Source: Forficula auricularia | Taxonomy: Eukaryota; Arthropoda; Insecta; Dermaptera; Forficulidae | Direction: 5' to 3' | NCBI GenBank assembly: GCA_024734495.1 | Contig: JALMQS010000817.1 | Coordinates: 124,001 to 188,000, forward strand | DNA length: 64,000 nt | Shown: positions 40,911-54,854 of the stretch, piece after piece | How the letters are laid out: each line of letters starts with the position of its first letter | Numbering within the stretch: the stretch's first letter is position 1 | The notes under the pieces: generated by a model | Database searches by the model: none | Told to the model about the DNA's origin: nothing | The model's input: only the letters and a program-made list of their open reading frames with translations | Program-made: the position numbers and the translations under genes

Positions 40911-41734
40911 TTTTGGCCCCTTTTTGGCCCCTGGGGACCCCAATTTCTGGTTTGATGTCCTAAATCCGGTTTGCAACTATTAAGGACATCGATTCCTACC
41001 ATCTAGAATTTACAAAATGAAATTAACTTTTTTCATCTCTGAGATAAAAACTCTCAAAGAGTCAGGACCCAGACAGGCCATCGCAATACTTCCACATTAT
41101 ATTCTATGAATAGAAATGTGAAAGTAAAAATTTATTTTGCATCATAATCTACTTATATATTGTGTAATATAGTTATTTGCTAGGAAATTTTTATTTATTT
41201 TCATGTTTATTTTTGTTTAGTTGAGCAGTACTAAAATTAAATAATTAACACTATTATTTTAGTTTGTTAAGAAATTATAAATTTATTATGGAGTATTAAA
41301 TAAAATTTTGTTTTAAATATAATTATTTAATCGGATAGTGAATTACAAATTTTAAAAAATTCAATAATTTTTTTTATATCAAAAGTACTTGTTCAAGAAT
41401 TTGAATCTTTCATTTTATTTTTAATACTTTTTTTAAAGGGTACACATGTTTTTTAAAGGATTGTTACTTTTAATTTCATCGTGTCTATCTCTATTAAAAG
41501 ACTCATACTTATTATAATAAAATCAGTGGTGGCATCGCAAATTTAGCAATCCCGAAACGCTGAAATTCCGGGAGTCCTGTGGGATCCGGGGGCCCTCCCC
41601 GGAAAATTTTGGAAATATGTATGTTCCCAAAACCAATGCCGGAACGGCACCATGACATTACTGAATAAAATTTCACTCACCTTAACGGGTAGCGTACCAA
41701 TGAATAGGCCTTTTGAAATTCTATTAAATATGTA

Positions 41735-42490
41735 GTAACGAGCTTTTCGTGCGTGCCTTCGGCACCCCCCCGAGCTGGTGGCCTGGCGGGCGGCGTCCTC
41801 TTAAAAAACCACACTCCAAATGTATACCTGTAAACTCCCGAAAATACATACTCTCTTAAAAGTTTTGCCTTATTTTCGTCCTGACAGCTACAGAAATGAG
41901 GCTCTAGATATGAATCTGGGAGTATTATTTTTTTCTATAATCTACAGCATTGTGATATTTTTTGTGTGGAAATATGTAGATTTATTTAAATAAGTGGGAT
42001 CGTGTGAGGAGGAGAATTATATTATATCATTTTTTTTTAAATTTGGGATCGATAATCGATATAAGGCCCCAAATATTTAAAAGAGATCAGGTGTTATTTG
42101 TATGACAGGCTGCTCCAGTATTGCCATGAGAAACTCGGGCATGCATGTCTTCTTAAGTCGTTCAATTTTGTAAAATTTTGTAAAAATTTTGTAAAAATCA
42201 AAAAATAAGAATAACAAAATTTAGATTTTTAAAAAATTATAAAAAAGTGGCAAATTATTAAAAAATAAACAAATAATATATAAAATATAAATCAAATAAG
42301 ATGTGATTAATTTCTTCTTCTGTGCGCAAAGAAAAGCAAATTGAATATTTAATTTTTGAGTGGTGAAGGGGGCGGGGAGGAGGAATAATTATCAATATAT
42401 TTAATGTTTCTTAATTTAAAATCAATTGGAGTGTTTCATTTCAAAATTCGAGTCCAAATTACGATTATATTTCAAATTTGCCGCAAATAT
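41735..42490. repeat. dispersed repeat with cgtgccttcggca hairpin (copy 1)
   Basis: It begins cgagcttttcgtgcgtgcc and includes ccacactccaaatgta, aaactcccgaaaata and a G-rich spacer. The same order is seen at 54855-55300. Confidence 0.65.
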
Positions 42491-42644
42491 ACCGACGGCA
42501 CAGCGCTCCCTGTCGGCAGCATTACGTCAGCGTTGCTGCAAATTAATCTGGCCTATTCTATATATTATTATATGCGATTTTGATTTTGACTCATGATTCA
42601 TTTTTTTCAAATAGACCGAGAGCTAGTGAACATTTTGGACTATT

Positions 42645-43190
42645 ATTCCAGAAAGCAAAACACATATCCCATAGTGTAGCACACACCCCTAAAGCGAAAT
42701 TCTAGCTCGCCAAATCCAGACGTTTTTAGGCCCCCCACCCGTTATTTTAGGCGCCCACCCGTTCTCACTAAACTATTTACATGAAACCAAAATCAAAATG
42801 GAAAAAATAAGAAACTTTGGAAAATGAATACTTTTTTAGGTTTTTTTTATTTATATGTTTGTTGGACCGCTCTTTAAGTCGGCAAATGGTTTAATCAAAG
42901 AAAAAGTAACCCATTTTTTAATGCACACCGTGCCTACCGAGGAAAAAAACATCGCTTATTTCAAATAATTTTCTTCGGGGTAACGATTAGCGCTCTCAGA
43001 GAAGTCCACCCCCAACCCCCCGGCACAAAAACCAGGCTACGGCACTGGTAATCAACCTCTGAAGATGTCAAAAACAAGGTAAAATAAAGTCATTTCAAAA
43101 TGGTTAAAATAAATTTCAGATCGTTCCAAATGACACTATGTACTATTTTCTACCAAAGGCAAATCGATAGCCCAGTAGCTAAGTGGTGCC
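42645..43190. repeat. dispersed repeat, inverted copy split by a C-rich insertion
   Basis: It is the reverse complement of 38690-38915 in two parts. Between them, about 42725-43060, lies a block bounded by ccccccacccgttattt and ggctacggcactgg, which looks like an independent short element. Confidence 0.6.
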
Positions 43191-43559
43191 AGAATTCACC
43201 CCCAGTTGTTTACCAAATAATAATTTAATCTTTTTGATTTCAATAATATTATTTTCTTAAAATTTTTAAAATTTGTATTCTCCACCTAAGACCTAACAGG
43301 GTGTACTTTCCTTTCGCGTAAATAAAAATTTGGAAAAGATTGGGGTAAGATCCCGAAATGCAAACGTTTACAAATTAATTTTTTTTTTTAGGTAAAAAAT
43401 AGTTTTTCAAATCGAAAATTATTTTTTTATTAATCACAAAAGTACATATGTTGTTGATAAAATGGTTGGTTAAAAATAAAACCAATGTGCTTTTTTATAT
43501 AAAATAAAGTTAAAAATTAGGGCATCTTCGCCTAGTCTACTATAAATTATATTTAAAAA

Positions 43560-43727
43560 AAAAATTAAAAAACATGCTTCTAAAAAGGACAATATGTATA
43601 ATGTAATACTTAAACAAAAAGCTTGGGCCACTTTGTGGAAATTAATTAAAACTTTCTGGGTCCCACAATTTTTGATAATTATTACATTATTTTGTACTTT
43701 TTAGAAGCATGTTTTTTAGTTTTTTTT
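43560..43727. repeat. hairpin/MITE, ~48-bp arms
   Basis: ttaaaaaacatgcttctaaa at the left is inverted at the right (tttagaagcatgtttttta). It lies 100 bases upstream of the mariner element. Confidence 0.6.
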
Positions 43728-43832
43728 AAAAATATATTGTTATTTCGATTCATAAATAGTACTTCATAATATTTTATTTGCATTCTAAAATTATCGTCCA
43801 AAATGTTCACAAGCTCTTAGAATATAATATAA

Positions 43833-45121
43833 GGTTGGCAACTAAGTAATTGCGGATTCCACTCATAGATGGCTTCAGTTGAATTTTTAGGTTTGCTGGC
43901 GTAGTCCAAATGTAAAACACATTTTGTTATTTGATAGTTGGCAATTCAGCTGTCAATCAGTAAAAAAAGTTTTTTGATCTGTTGCGTAGTTTTCGTTTGG
44001 CGTTCGTTGAAAAATGGAAAATCAAAAGGAACATTTTCGTCATATTTTGCTTTTTTATTTCCGCAAAGGGAAAAACGCATCGCAAGCTCACAAAAAGTTA
44101 TGTGCTGTTTATGGAGACGAATCCTTAAAAGAACAGCAGTGTCAAAATTGGTTTGCCAAATTTCGTTCTGGTATTTTTCACTCAAAGATGAAAAACGCTC
44201 TGGTCGTCCAGTTGAAGTTGATGACGACCTAATCAAAGCAATAATCGATTAGGATCGTCACAGTACAACACGTGAGATTGCAGAGAAGCTTCATGTATAA
44301 CATAGATGCATTGAAAATCACTTAAAACAACTTGGCTATGTTCAAAAACATGGGTTCCTCACGAACTGAAAGAAACGCATTTAACGCAACGCAATAACAG
44401 CTGCGATTTGCTAAAGAAACGTAATGAAAATGATCCATTTTTAAAACGACTGATAACTGTCGATGAAAAATGGGTTGTTTACAACAATATCAAGCGGAAA
44501 AGATCGTGGAACAGGTCAGGTGAACCAGCTCAAACAACATCAAAAGCTGGTATTCATCAAAAGAAGGTTTTGTTATCAGTTTGGTGGGATTATAAAGGAA
44601 TTGTCTACTTTGAACTCTTACCACCCAACCGAACGATCAATTCTATTGTCTACATTGAACAACTAACGAAATTAAACAATGCAGTTGAAGAAAAGCGGGC
44701 CGAATTGACAAATCGAAAAGGTGTTGTATTCCATCATGATAATGCAAGGCCACACATATCTTTGGTCACTTGGCAAAAATTATTGGAGCTTGGTTGGGAT
44801 GTTTTGCCACATCCACCATATAGTCCTGACCTTGCACTAACTGATTACTTTTTATTTCGATCTTTACAAAACTCCTTGAATGGTAAAAATTTCAATAATG
44901 ATGATGATGTTAAATCGTACCAGATTCAGTTTTTTGCTAATAAAAACCAGAAGATTTATGAACGTGTGATTATGATGTTGCCTGAAAGATGGCAAAAGGT
45001 CATTGATCAAAATGGGCAATACATTACAGAATAAAGTTATTTAGTTCCATGAAAAAATTGTCTTTGATTTTCTAAAAAAAAAAAATATAAAAAAAAATCC
45101 GCAATTACTTAGTTGCCAATC
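43833..45121 (+). mobile_element. mariner element (Tc1/mariner), inactivated
   Basis: Inverted ends TTGGCAACTAAGTAATTGCG (from 43835) and its exact complement (to 45119) enclose a transposase relic. The length of about 1.29 kb is typical of mariner. The outermost bases and TA target duplication are blurred by mutation. Confidence 0.9.
44014..45034 (+). pseudogene. mariner transposase, frameshifted
   Basis: The first frame (44014-) gives the paired helix-turn-helix start MENQKEHFRHILLFYF, then QCQNWFAKFRSG. A shift near 44175 moves to the frame with RSGRPVEVDDDLIKAIID and REIAEKLHV. Stops follow at 44250-44400, then a long intact frame (44408-45034) carries the catalytic core: first Asp in TVDEKWV, second in HHDNARPH, third in the YSPDLALTDY block, with the spacing of a DD34D mariner. 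The HPPYSPD and RWQKVIDQNGQYI motifs are also present. The two frameshifts and several stops prevent function. Confidence 0.9.
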
Positions 45122-45244
45122 GTTTATTCGACTTACACAGCTCGCATTTCACTCCGATATATACATAGGTATGTATACATTATAATGCCTTCGTTTTTTT
45201 AATTGACCTTTTTACTATTACGACAAAAATAAATTACCTAAATT

Positions 45245-45403
45245 CACTCATATAATTGAATCCATGAGAAATAACAGATAAAATATTTTTAATTAAAAAG
45301 ACTTATGAGGAAGCTCAAACATTCGATACTATAGTTTCAAACAAATAAATTATTTATTTGCATCAAACAGAAGACAACATCATTGATTTCTCTTTAGAAT
45401 GGT
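45245..45403. repeat. decayed relative of the 9.4-kb hammerhead-bearing element
   Basis: It shares gaatccatgagaaataacag and actatagtttc with the 9.55-9.65 kb arm, and catcattgatttctcttta with 10388-10437. The core CTGATGA is now CTTATGA and GAAA is GATA. Pieces of the same family occur at about 52580-52640. Confidence 0.5.
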
Positions 45404-45409
45404 AATCAA

Positions 45410-48400
45410 TCTTGGGTTAACGCACTTATTAGCCAAGCGCAGCTGGAGCCTTGCAGGTAACTGATGGTTCACAAAACATTTAGTAAAATTTATTAATTTT
45501 AAATATAGCGAGGGATCTGAAACTGAAATTGGTTATACATCATTAAAAACATGATCTCACAATTGAAATACCTGATATGATGCATCTCTCGCAAAAATAG
45601 CTGACAATTTTAGAATGAAGAAAATACTTTTAAGGATTATTTGGTGTTGTCTTTAATCCGTCTCTTTTTGAATTTCTCTTATCAGATGCTACTCATAGCT
45701 CATAAATTATTAATGAGTGAAGGGATTATTGCAAGATGAGATGTTCTATCTCATAAATCACTTATATATTAAATTCAAATTACATATTAAGAAAGATTAT
45801 TGCGATTCAAACCAATCAATGAGATTATTCAAGATAGACTAAAATCATGAATAGTATTAAAGAAATCAGATCGGAAATGTTATATTTATATACTTTTGCT
45901 TATACTAAAAACGTTATACTTAAGGAGTTGAGCTTCTAGCGAAGTTAGAGGCTCGCAATTCCTAATATCTCTTGTGAGGGCTTCCCAATCATCAAATTCT
46001 ATGGAATACGAATGCACGCAACACGATTGGAATTGGGAAGGATGTGAATATGTACCAATTGTATATTGTGTTCAAAAAAAGTAATCAGAAACGATTTAAT
46101 CTGGGTGATCTTTTGGGAACCGGTGCTCTGAACATGCCAAAACCGTTAACAGGGTGGGGTATGTGAATTTATGATATAAAGCTAGTTAGTAATAAGTATT
46201 TTTCCTTTGAGAAAATTAACTTTTAGAAATAATGAAATAAAAATAATATTTCAGATATTTCTGAAGTCTTATTTAACGAGGTGTTTAAATTTACATTTTC
46301 AATTTCAAAGAGACCTTACTATTAATAAATAATAAAAAACGTTATTTTTAGAATTGGAACCTTAAAAAGAATGATAGTTATGATCAAAATTATTATTCAA
46401 TTCCTTTTTAGGGCAACTTGTAAATCTTATTTCGCGAAAAATCCTTCTTATGAAGCCAGTAACAATTTTAAATATATTTTATCAACATTAGAACAGTGTT
46501 TCTCAATCTGTGATTTGCAACCATGGTCCAGGTGAAATTTAAAAGTAAATATATAAATATTGATCTAGGTTTCTAAAATTGTAAAAAACTGCGAAAACAA
46601 AATAAAATAAATCAAATATGATATTAGGGTGAGTTCAAAAAAATTAAATTAAATTTATAATTAATCTTATTATAGGTAATATTAAATATATATAATTTAT
46701 ATATAATAACCGATAGTTTACTTATTGCTTATATATTTTTTTGTTTGTTTTGAAAAATATTGAGAATTAAAGAAGTTTCCTCATTTGAACATGTATAGAT
46801 GGAATGGAAATATTTGCAGGATGTGCGACGAAAAAGACATTTGACGGCTGCATTAAATCATGCTCTAGAGCCGTGAAAGAGGTGCTAAATGTTTATTAAA
46901 TTAATTTATTTTGCATTAATAAATAATGTAAAAAAAAAATTTAAGAACCTCAAAGGAAAAGTGCAATACCGATAGTGAATAAAAGATATTGAAACATACA
47001 AAGTATGAAAAGTGGTAATAAGTTAATAGTCAAGTTTATTATTGGAATAAGGTTATCCGGCGATACCAATACAAATGATGGTTGTAATAACGAGTAATGA
47101 GAGGTGTAATAATTAAAAATAAAATAAAAATTCAGCATAGTCAACTAAATTTTTTAAATAATAATTTATTTTCAATTTATAAGTTGTTCTTTTATTAGCC
47201 TTGGGTTTAAAATTTTAAAATTTTAATAATTTTAAGGCAACGATGAATGTCATAATTCAAACAGGGTTTGAGGCAGTATCACACAAGATATTATTTCAAT
47301 CTCAAACAATGAATAAAGGCAAATCATTAGTCACGGCTGGTCATGTCAAAGATGTCAAAGAATTTAGACAATGTGGCAGAAGTTATCTAATAAAATCTAA
47401 TTAGACAAACGTCTGTTAATTTAGCTCCCTATGATACTATCCGTCAACACTAAAAAAAAAAAATATTAAAAATCGACACATACTAAATTAAATAATTCAA
47501 ATTAATAACCATTACATTACTCCAAAATGATTTCCAACCAAACACATCAGTCGGAGTACACATGTTACTAAGTTAATTTATGCGCTACTTACTTTTTTCT
47601 CTCAACTGCATTTATCCATTTTTTCCGTTTTTCTAATATCCAACTAGCAACTGGAAATATATAATGTATAATTTCCAGTCACTATTCTGCCTGTATTTTT
47701 ACAATTAACTATAAAGCAACTAATATGCACCATTTTTAATATTACTTTTTATTTGTTTACCCTGAACGTGAGCATGATTTAACGAAAATTTGACCACAAC
47801 GATCGCTGCGATCGATTCAGTTGTCCCCACCACGCACTCCGCACCCTGCCAATAGTTTCAAATGAACACATATTTCTTTGTTTACTAACAGCAACACTTA
47901 CTCTTATTTAGTTTATAAATATGTACTCCTACGTCGGTCAAAATTTAAAAAAAAATTAAGTTATCCTGTTTAACCAGAAATTTAATTAAATCCACCTTTA
48001 AATACATTATTATAATTCTCCTCACTTCTAGGTTTGACTTTAATATTTATCTGGAAATGGTGAATTTCAAATAATTATAAAAATGAGTATAAATAGCGAG
48101 TACTACCAGCAATTTACTTTATAAAGATGTACTCCTACGCTGGCCAATTTTTTTTTTTAATTTTCAATTTCATGATTCTTTGTTACAGTGATATTCTGAT
48201 ATTGCCGGCCTTCTTCTAATAAAACATTACAAACACTTTGTTAACAAAGGATTTGGGATAATTATTATTATATTTAGCTAATGTGTTTATTATAATATTG
48301 TCATTTTTGCATTAGAATTGTGAACTTGATAATTTGATCGATGCAAAAGACCAAATATCAAATTTCTTTTGAGTATTAACGGGTGGCTTAATAAAAAATT

Positions 48401-48490
48401 CAGGATTCCATCTTATTTAATTTTCTTTCACTACCATCATATACTAATATTTACACCTTCCCTAATGATTTCTAGGTCCAAGAAGTTAAA
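45410..48490. other. no gene seen
   Basis: AT-rich non-coding sequence. Short open frames here have the composition expected by chance. Two diverged copies of gtactcctacg occur at 47930 and 48130. Confidence 0.35.
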
Positions 48491-48498
48491 TAAATATT

Positions 48499-48712
48499 TC
48501 AACCAAAAGATTCTGTGAAAAAAGAGGCCAAGTTCGAAAAAGTAGTGAAATCTATTGAGTAGACAAGTTAAATTCGCCAGGAATAATTAAGTTAGAGATC
48601 TACTATTTTCTCAACTTAATTATTCTTTGCGAATTTAACTTGGCTACACACTAGATTTCACTACTTTTTCGAACTTGGCCTGTTTTTTCACCGAATGTTT
48701 TGGTTGAGATTT
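48499..48712. mobile_element. palindromic MITE, ~100-bp arms
   Basis: The arms read accaaaagattctgtgaaaa, gaggccaagttcgaaaaagt and aagttaaattcgc, inverted on the right with few changes and a short centre (gatctact). A single-arm relative lies at 1666-1780. Confidence 0.75.
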
Positions 48713-48749
48713 CTCTTCTTTTTGTAAGCTATGAGGAACTATGTGCTAT

Positions 48750-48940
48750 GTGGTTAGTTTTTGCATTTCTATCCTTCTGGGGCCCACGGAATATGTACCT
48801 ATACAAAATTTGGTTGAGTTTGATTTGACCCCCCCCCCATTTTTAGTGGTTAGTTTTTGCATTTCTAGCCTTCAGGGGGCCCACAGAATATGTATATAAA
48901 ATTTGGTTGAGTTTGGTCCAACGGGATAGAATTTTGATTT
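48750..48940. repeat. tandem duplication, ~97-bp unit x2
   Basis: gtggttagtttttgcatttc begins both units (48750 and 48847). Each continues with tctggggcccac-like and aaatttggttgagttt blocks. Confidence 0.75.
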
Positions 48941-49129
48941 TTGACCCTCCCTGCATTTTGAAGTGGTTGAAAGTTTGGATTTTTGGAATTGTTCCTTTGT
49001 TTGTGTCACAAACTCTACTAGCATGCGAAATTTCATGATGATGGAATGATTGGAAGTACCCTAGAGGTTTTGATGACCTGTCAATGAGTGAGTGCCAAAA
49101 TTAGCTATTTTCTCAGGTCCATTTCTCAG

Positions 49130-51720
49130 AATCTATTTAAGCTATATTATTGAAATTTGGTACTCTCCTCAAGATGGAGTACATAATTACATGTGTATAA
49201 TATCAGCTCTGAATCTCAAATGGATTCCGAGCTGAAGGGAGGTCGAAATTGCCTCGAAATGGTTCGTGTAAATACCGTACAGCGTGGACGGCCAACCTAA
49301 TGATCGAACTTGGCATACGCACGCTGTGCGCTTTGATAATTATATAATTTGTAAATTTCAAGATTTTTAACTTATTTAGTTTATGAGCTACGGTCCTATG
49401 ACAAACGAATAGATGGTAGACAACCAGTCATAGCAGCGATAGGCTTCTGTTCTACTTTTTAAACGGATTCCTACAAAGAAAAGATTCAACTGTTCTCCAA
49501 CTTTAATTGTAAAAGTTCATAAAATCTCGAAATAAAACAAAGCGCTGTAATAATAAAACATCATTACATAATATGAATATACTCATACATATATTAGGTT
49601 GGAGTCAGTGGTGTTTCACAAAGAGATAATATAATTTTTATGTTTTACTACAAAGCCAACACCGCGTTCCCTAAGTTTTCTTAACATCACATAAATATAT
49701 GTTTCTATATAAATAAATAAGTTTTTTTGATCAACGTCTATTTTCTAGGAACATCCCACATCAACTTCTTGATTATAATTGTTAATGAGAATCATATAAA
49801 ATGTGTTTTTTTAATTAGAACAACAAATTGTGGACTTTCTCTAAAGGTAAATGAGCAAAGTCACTGAATGACTCAACTCAAAGTGGAATCGACACCCTAT
49901 ACGTTTTGTGTAAGCAATCCAAGTCAATTAAATAAGCATGACTTGGATTTGAAATTCGCACCTTAAACAACATCAATCACTACAACATTGAAAATCCATT
50001 TTCTTATCAAATATCCGAATAAATTAAATAACCATTTAAATTTGATTAAAAGGGAAAAACAAATACTTTTCTCCATAAAGAGGGACGAAATTTATTTTGT
50101 TAATGATAGTAGTCAAGAAGAAAATCCATTATACCTATTTAGTGTTTTGTATACTTACAAAATGAAAGAAATGAATAAAGACAAAATAATTTGAGAAAGA
50201 ATGAGACAACGCATTGAATTTTGAGTTAGTCAGTCGATTTTTAATAAAATCCGTCGCATTAGAATTGATTCCAAATTTGAGAATTTCTTCAAAAATTAAA
50301 AAAAAAAGTTACTAAGTGATGGAAACGATTCAGTTAGTTTAATTATTTACGTTTCTAGCTTCTAGATTTTTATGTCAAAACTTTATTTGAAAACATTTAG
50401 GTAAGACTTTTCTCTAATGGGACAATACTTTTCGAAGATAAGAGCCAACCCTTCACTTATAGATAATATGGTAATGGGAGACCCACCACCAAGTTTCAAA
50501 GCCAATTATTTTTCTAATAACTAAAATTAAGTTTTATTAGTTTCTTATTCTAGTATAATGAACTTTTTGTTCCATTTCATGATATTTTTTAGTCGAATAA
50601 AAATAATTAGCCAATTGGAGATTTGAATTATGTTTTTAGGCAGATAGCAGCAACGTACACTAGTCCTGCTTATTTTTATTATTTGATTACTATTTATTTC
50701 TTTTCAAATCTCTCTCTGTTCAATAAAATAATGGATCAATGCAAGTGAATTCGAGTGAAAATATCAAGGAAAATTGTATCTTGTAATTCAGGGTTTATAA
50801 TCCCATATTTACCTATTATTAAAAAATAAATAAATAGAGCTTTAAATTTTGAATCTTATAAAATTTTTGTACTTGTTTGTACTGATTCCGAAGTACCTAA
50901 TTTGAACACATTATAACTTGATCACAAATTAATAAAGAAAAATAAACATATGACTCACTATTTTACTGTAGGCTTCGGAAGCTAATTCTGAGTTTACTAG
51001 ATCAACGAGACTATTTATTGGAGGTGGAATGGACATTCTGTTAGACTTAAGTGTTCATATAAAAATAATTTGTCAGTTTATCAAGATAAAAAATAAAATC
51101 GGCTTAAAGTGGGACAATCTGATAGCTCGTTTTGTTGATTGCTTAAGAAGAATTCTAGATGAGGCATGGATTTTGTAAATTTGTCAAAATTACTTTGCAT
51201 TCTTGATTTATTGTTAATGGATAAGCGAAATGGACTTTTTCCTATAAAATGTTATTTGTTTCTATAATTTATTAATAAAAAATACTTAACAAGCATTTTA
51301 TGAAAAATAATAACATTATTTACCTAGTAAGAAGACAATTTTTTATTGAAATAAATGATTCAACATATTATTTTGTTGTTCAAAACAAAAACAGTACCTA
51401 CCTGTACCTATTACACCGGTCGACACGATTTTTGGATCTGACTTCTGATTGTCAAATTTTGGTATCTTCTACTTTATTAATAAAGAGAAAAATATTTTAT
51501 TTGATCAAAGTTTGCTTTTGTAGAAGCCAGAGAAATTTTTCGAATTTTAAGAAAAATGACTGTTTTTTCATAATTTTATTACAATCAGAAAAATGTTTGC
51601 CGAACATTGGAATCTTTTTAATTCAAGAATATTTTTTAGTAATAGCATACAAATGTAAAATAATAAAAAAATCAAGTTCAAAAATGAATAATTTTAGTGA
51701 TTTTCTTATATTTGTATGGA
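49130..51720. other. no gene seen
   Basis: AT-rich sequence with no recognisable gene. The 178-codon + strand frame at 51300-51836 is antisense to a real protein fragment at its end and is otherwise low-complexity. Confidence 0.35.
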
Positions 51721-51731
51721 CTTGCTCGTAT

Positions 51732-51908
51732 TTAACCCCAAATGTAATCTCCCATCATATTGTCGTTGTACTGCCCTTGGTAACGTCGTTCAAAGTCGAT
51801 CCCATATTGGTGAAAACGCTCTCCTTGCTCCTCTGAGTAGGCACCCATATTATCTTTAAATTGGCCCAAGTGAGCATGTAGCATATGAAGTTTATGTGAC
51901 TGCTGGTA
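51732..51908 (-). pseudogene. conserved transposon-associated protein fragment
   Basis: On the - strand an acceptor-like tttaccag is followed by 58 codons: QSHKLHMLHAHLGQFKDNMG, then AYSEEQGERFHQYG, DFERRYQGQYNDNMMGDYIW and TAA. The SHK-LH-LHSHL...GERFHQ...RRYQG arrangement is one I recall as widespread in hypothetical proteins of arthropods and other invertebrates that sit in repeat families. It marks the C-terminus of such a protein. Nothing upstream on this strand extends it, so it is probably a truncated copy or a last exon. No function assigned. Confidence 0.6.
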
Positions 51909-53189
51909 AAATCAATTAAAATCATTAAAACTCATTTATTCAGGATTCTAGGATCAGCGGAAGTACTCTAGGTTTTTGATATGTCAGTCAGTAAGTCAGT
52001 GTTAAAAATGTCAATTTTCAGACATTAATAACTCAATAACTATAATAGATTATTCATGAAATTTGTGATTCTAGGTGTTCCTTCCAGTGGGCCTTATTTA
52101 ATAAGATAATTTATTAAACAAAACATTTTGAATAAACTGAATATGTATGTAATATTTATTGAGTATAATAATGACCCTGCTAAATGTATAATTTTAATTA
52201 TTTTTCTTCAATAATCAGCATGAGATGATGATAAAAGAGCGATTTTATAAATATATGGTAAATATTTCTTTTAAATAAATCATCAGCTCGCGTTCGCCTT
52301 AGTCTTCAATTACTGAAATGTTTCGCTGCAAGTTGGCACAAGTTGCCTTGGTCAGGTGTTATCTATGTTTATAAAAGCGCACTTTCGTGTTTTTATTATT
52401 TGTCCTTAACTTTACAATTATTTATTTATTTCTTCAAGCTTATATGATTTGAGATATTAAAAATAAAATTAATTTTTTGTTAAATACATACCTAAGATGT
52501 TTCTTAAAATTTTCAATATTGTAAAGAAATTAAATCAATAAAAAATCAAAAGATTTTGTTTTGCCCAGAGTAACAGCGTTGTTGATTCATAAAGAGAAAT
52601 CAATGAGGTTGTTCTCTGTTTGATCCAAATTAACATATACGAAATATAAATATGGATGTATGTATGGAAGGAAGCCGAAGAATAATGAAAAAATAAAATT
52701 ACGAATAAAATAAATTTATTATAAAGTCATTTTTGAAGAAGGAGAGAAGATCTTCCGAACCGTCGGTTTTTAAGAGGATAAAAATGACTTTCCAAAAAAT
52801 TTATTTTATTGGGAATTTTATTTTTTATATACAGATATATATATATATAAAATTAAGGTTTTGTCTGTACATTGGTCCAAATCACGGAAAATTTTGGTTG
52901 CACACGTTTCAAGCAAAGTTATGAACAAAAACAGGCTCAACAAAATTCATGTCTGTCTGTATGTATGTTTCCGTAGTTTCCGCGAAAAGTTGCTCACGAT
53001 AAACGTAAAAACAGCTGAAGGGATTATTATGAAATTAAATATTTGGATCAGATGTCATCTAACTTAATTTTATTGCTATATAACGTTTTGATATTTTGAC
53101 CTCAAAAGAGGGTTTAGGGGGGGGGACGCACTAATTGAAATTATCAAATAACTGATGTGATACAAAGGGTCCCCTTACCTATCATTTTC

Positions 53190-53600
53190 GGATTTTTTTT
53201 AACCGACTTAAAAAAGGAAGAGGTTCTCAATTTGACTGATTTTTTTTGTGTATATGTTACCTGATATCTTCGCCAATTGTGAACCGATTTTGATGATTTT
53301 TTTTGCATTGGTTTCAGTATAGTTTCCGATTGGTGCCGTTTTTTTTCATTGGTATTGGACCTTTTTTTGTTATGTTTGTTCAGGCATACTTCTTTGTTTA
53401 TGAACCGATTTTAATGATTCTTTCTGTGTTTGGATCAGTATAGCTCCAAGATAGTCAAAATACCTATTTATTTATTTTATGTATGTTCAGCGAGAACTTT
53501 TTGCCACGTGGACCGATTTCGATGATTCTTTTTTTGTTGAAAAGGGGCTACCTTGGGGGTGGTCCCATATTAATTTGGTCAAGTTCTGATGTTATGAACA
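53190..53600 (+). repeat. dispersed repeat, forward copy (gaagtcggtt family)
   Basis: It begins aaccgacttaaaaaaggaag and aggttctcaatttgactg, then shows repeated gaaccgattttgatgatt-like lines. Inverted relatives are at 5395-5690 and 59870-60225. Confidence 0.6.
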
Positions 53601-53842
53601 ATGACGAATTGACGTAAATCTCCAATTCTTATGAGCAAATATCCGAAATTATAATAAATAAAATCTTTTAAAAAAAAATCTGAAAACATTCATTTAAAGT
53701 CCGCAAACGTTTCGAGAGAATTTCTATATTTATGAATTCAATTTTATTCATTCGCCCGACGCTTTCTCTTACGAGATGCGGTATTATCTTATGTTCCTAT
53801 TAATAACATCACTAAAAAGAGAAAAATAAAAATAATTTTTGT

Positions 53843-54252
53843 AAAAAAAAAAATAAAGCCGACTTCAAAAAAATTAAATGCGACAAATAAAATAATAAGA
53901 ACTCAAAAATAAAATAAAATGCACTAAAAGATATAAAACAATTATCTAATCTAGCCACAACTAAACGACGAAATATTAACATGAAATCACTTTTTGAAGT
54001 CGGTGCTAAACAAACTATATAAGCGAGCGTACCCGCCAAACGTACTAAGTAAGATCCGTCGAATTCGATTCATAAAATGTATATGTTTGCCACCGACTTC
54101 AAAATGGGATTTCATGTTAATATTTCGTCGATTAGTTGTAACTAAATTAGATAATTATTTTATATCTTTTAGTGCATTTTATTTGATTTTTGAGTTCTTA
54201 TTATTTTATTTGATGCATTTAATTTTTTTGAAGTCGGTTTTATTTTTTTTTT
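53843..54252. mobile_element. foldback, ~162-bp arms with 85-bp loop
   Basis: The arms 53843-54004 and 54090-54252 are inverted (gccgacttcaaaaaaattaa outside, ttgaagtcggt inside). The loop contains tataagcgagcgtacccgcc, which recurs almost unchanged in the related element at 59406-59842. Confidence 0.75.
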
Positions 54253-54854
54253 ATAAAATTTTTTTGAAAATAAAGTTTTACTTTTAAAGAAATTTTAATT
54301 TATTCTTATATTATATTATAAACAGAACTCGAATATAATATTTATTTTTATATCTCTCCAAAAAATTAAATTTGCACTGCAAAAATGGTGAAGTGATGCA
54401 AACGGTCTCTTACTTCTCATTTTCGGATTTTTTTAATAAATAAAAGTTTTACTTTTAAAGAATCTTTAATTTATTCTTATACTACTCGTAGCTCCTCCAG
54501 GCGTGCCTCCGCCACGCCCTCTGCAGCAGTTTCTCTATCGTGGACCCCCATTTACCTCTCATAGACCCCCAATTCTTTTTTCATTGGCATGGACACTTGG
54601 GGGTCCATGTGGACCACTTTGGGAACTACTGGTATTCCATAGATCAGCGGTTCTTAGCATTTTATTAGTCGCGGCTCCCTTAAAATCCAAAAGTATATTA
54701 TCGCGGCCCCCTTAAAATCCTAAAATATTTTCGCAGCCAGTACCCCCATCCCACCATTAGGTAACATACTCGTAATTACTCGTATAAAAAAAATCTCTCA
54801 AATGTAACAATAATTCATAAATAAAAAAAAAAACAGAACTTAACATAACATTTA

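Noticed and set aside
51300..51836. 178-codon + strand open frame
   Set aside because: Composition is that of AT-rich DNA read in a lucky frame, and its end is antisense to the conserved fragment at 51732-51908.
52318..52370. CTGACCA..GCGAAACATTTCAG arrangement on the - strand
   Set aside because: CTGACCA breaks the invariant GA of CUGANGA, and helix II is off register. At best it is a decayed motif.
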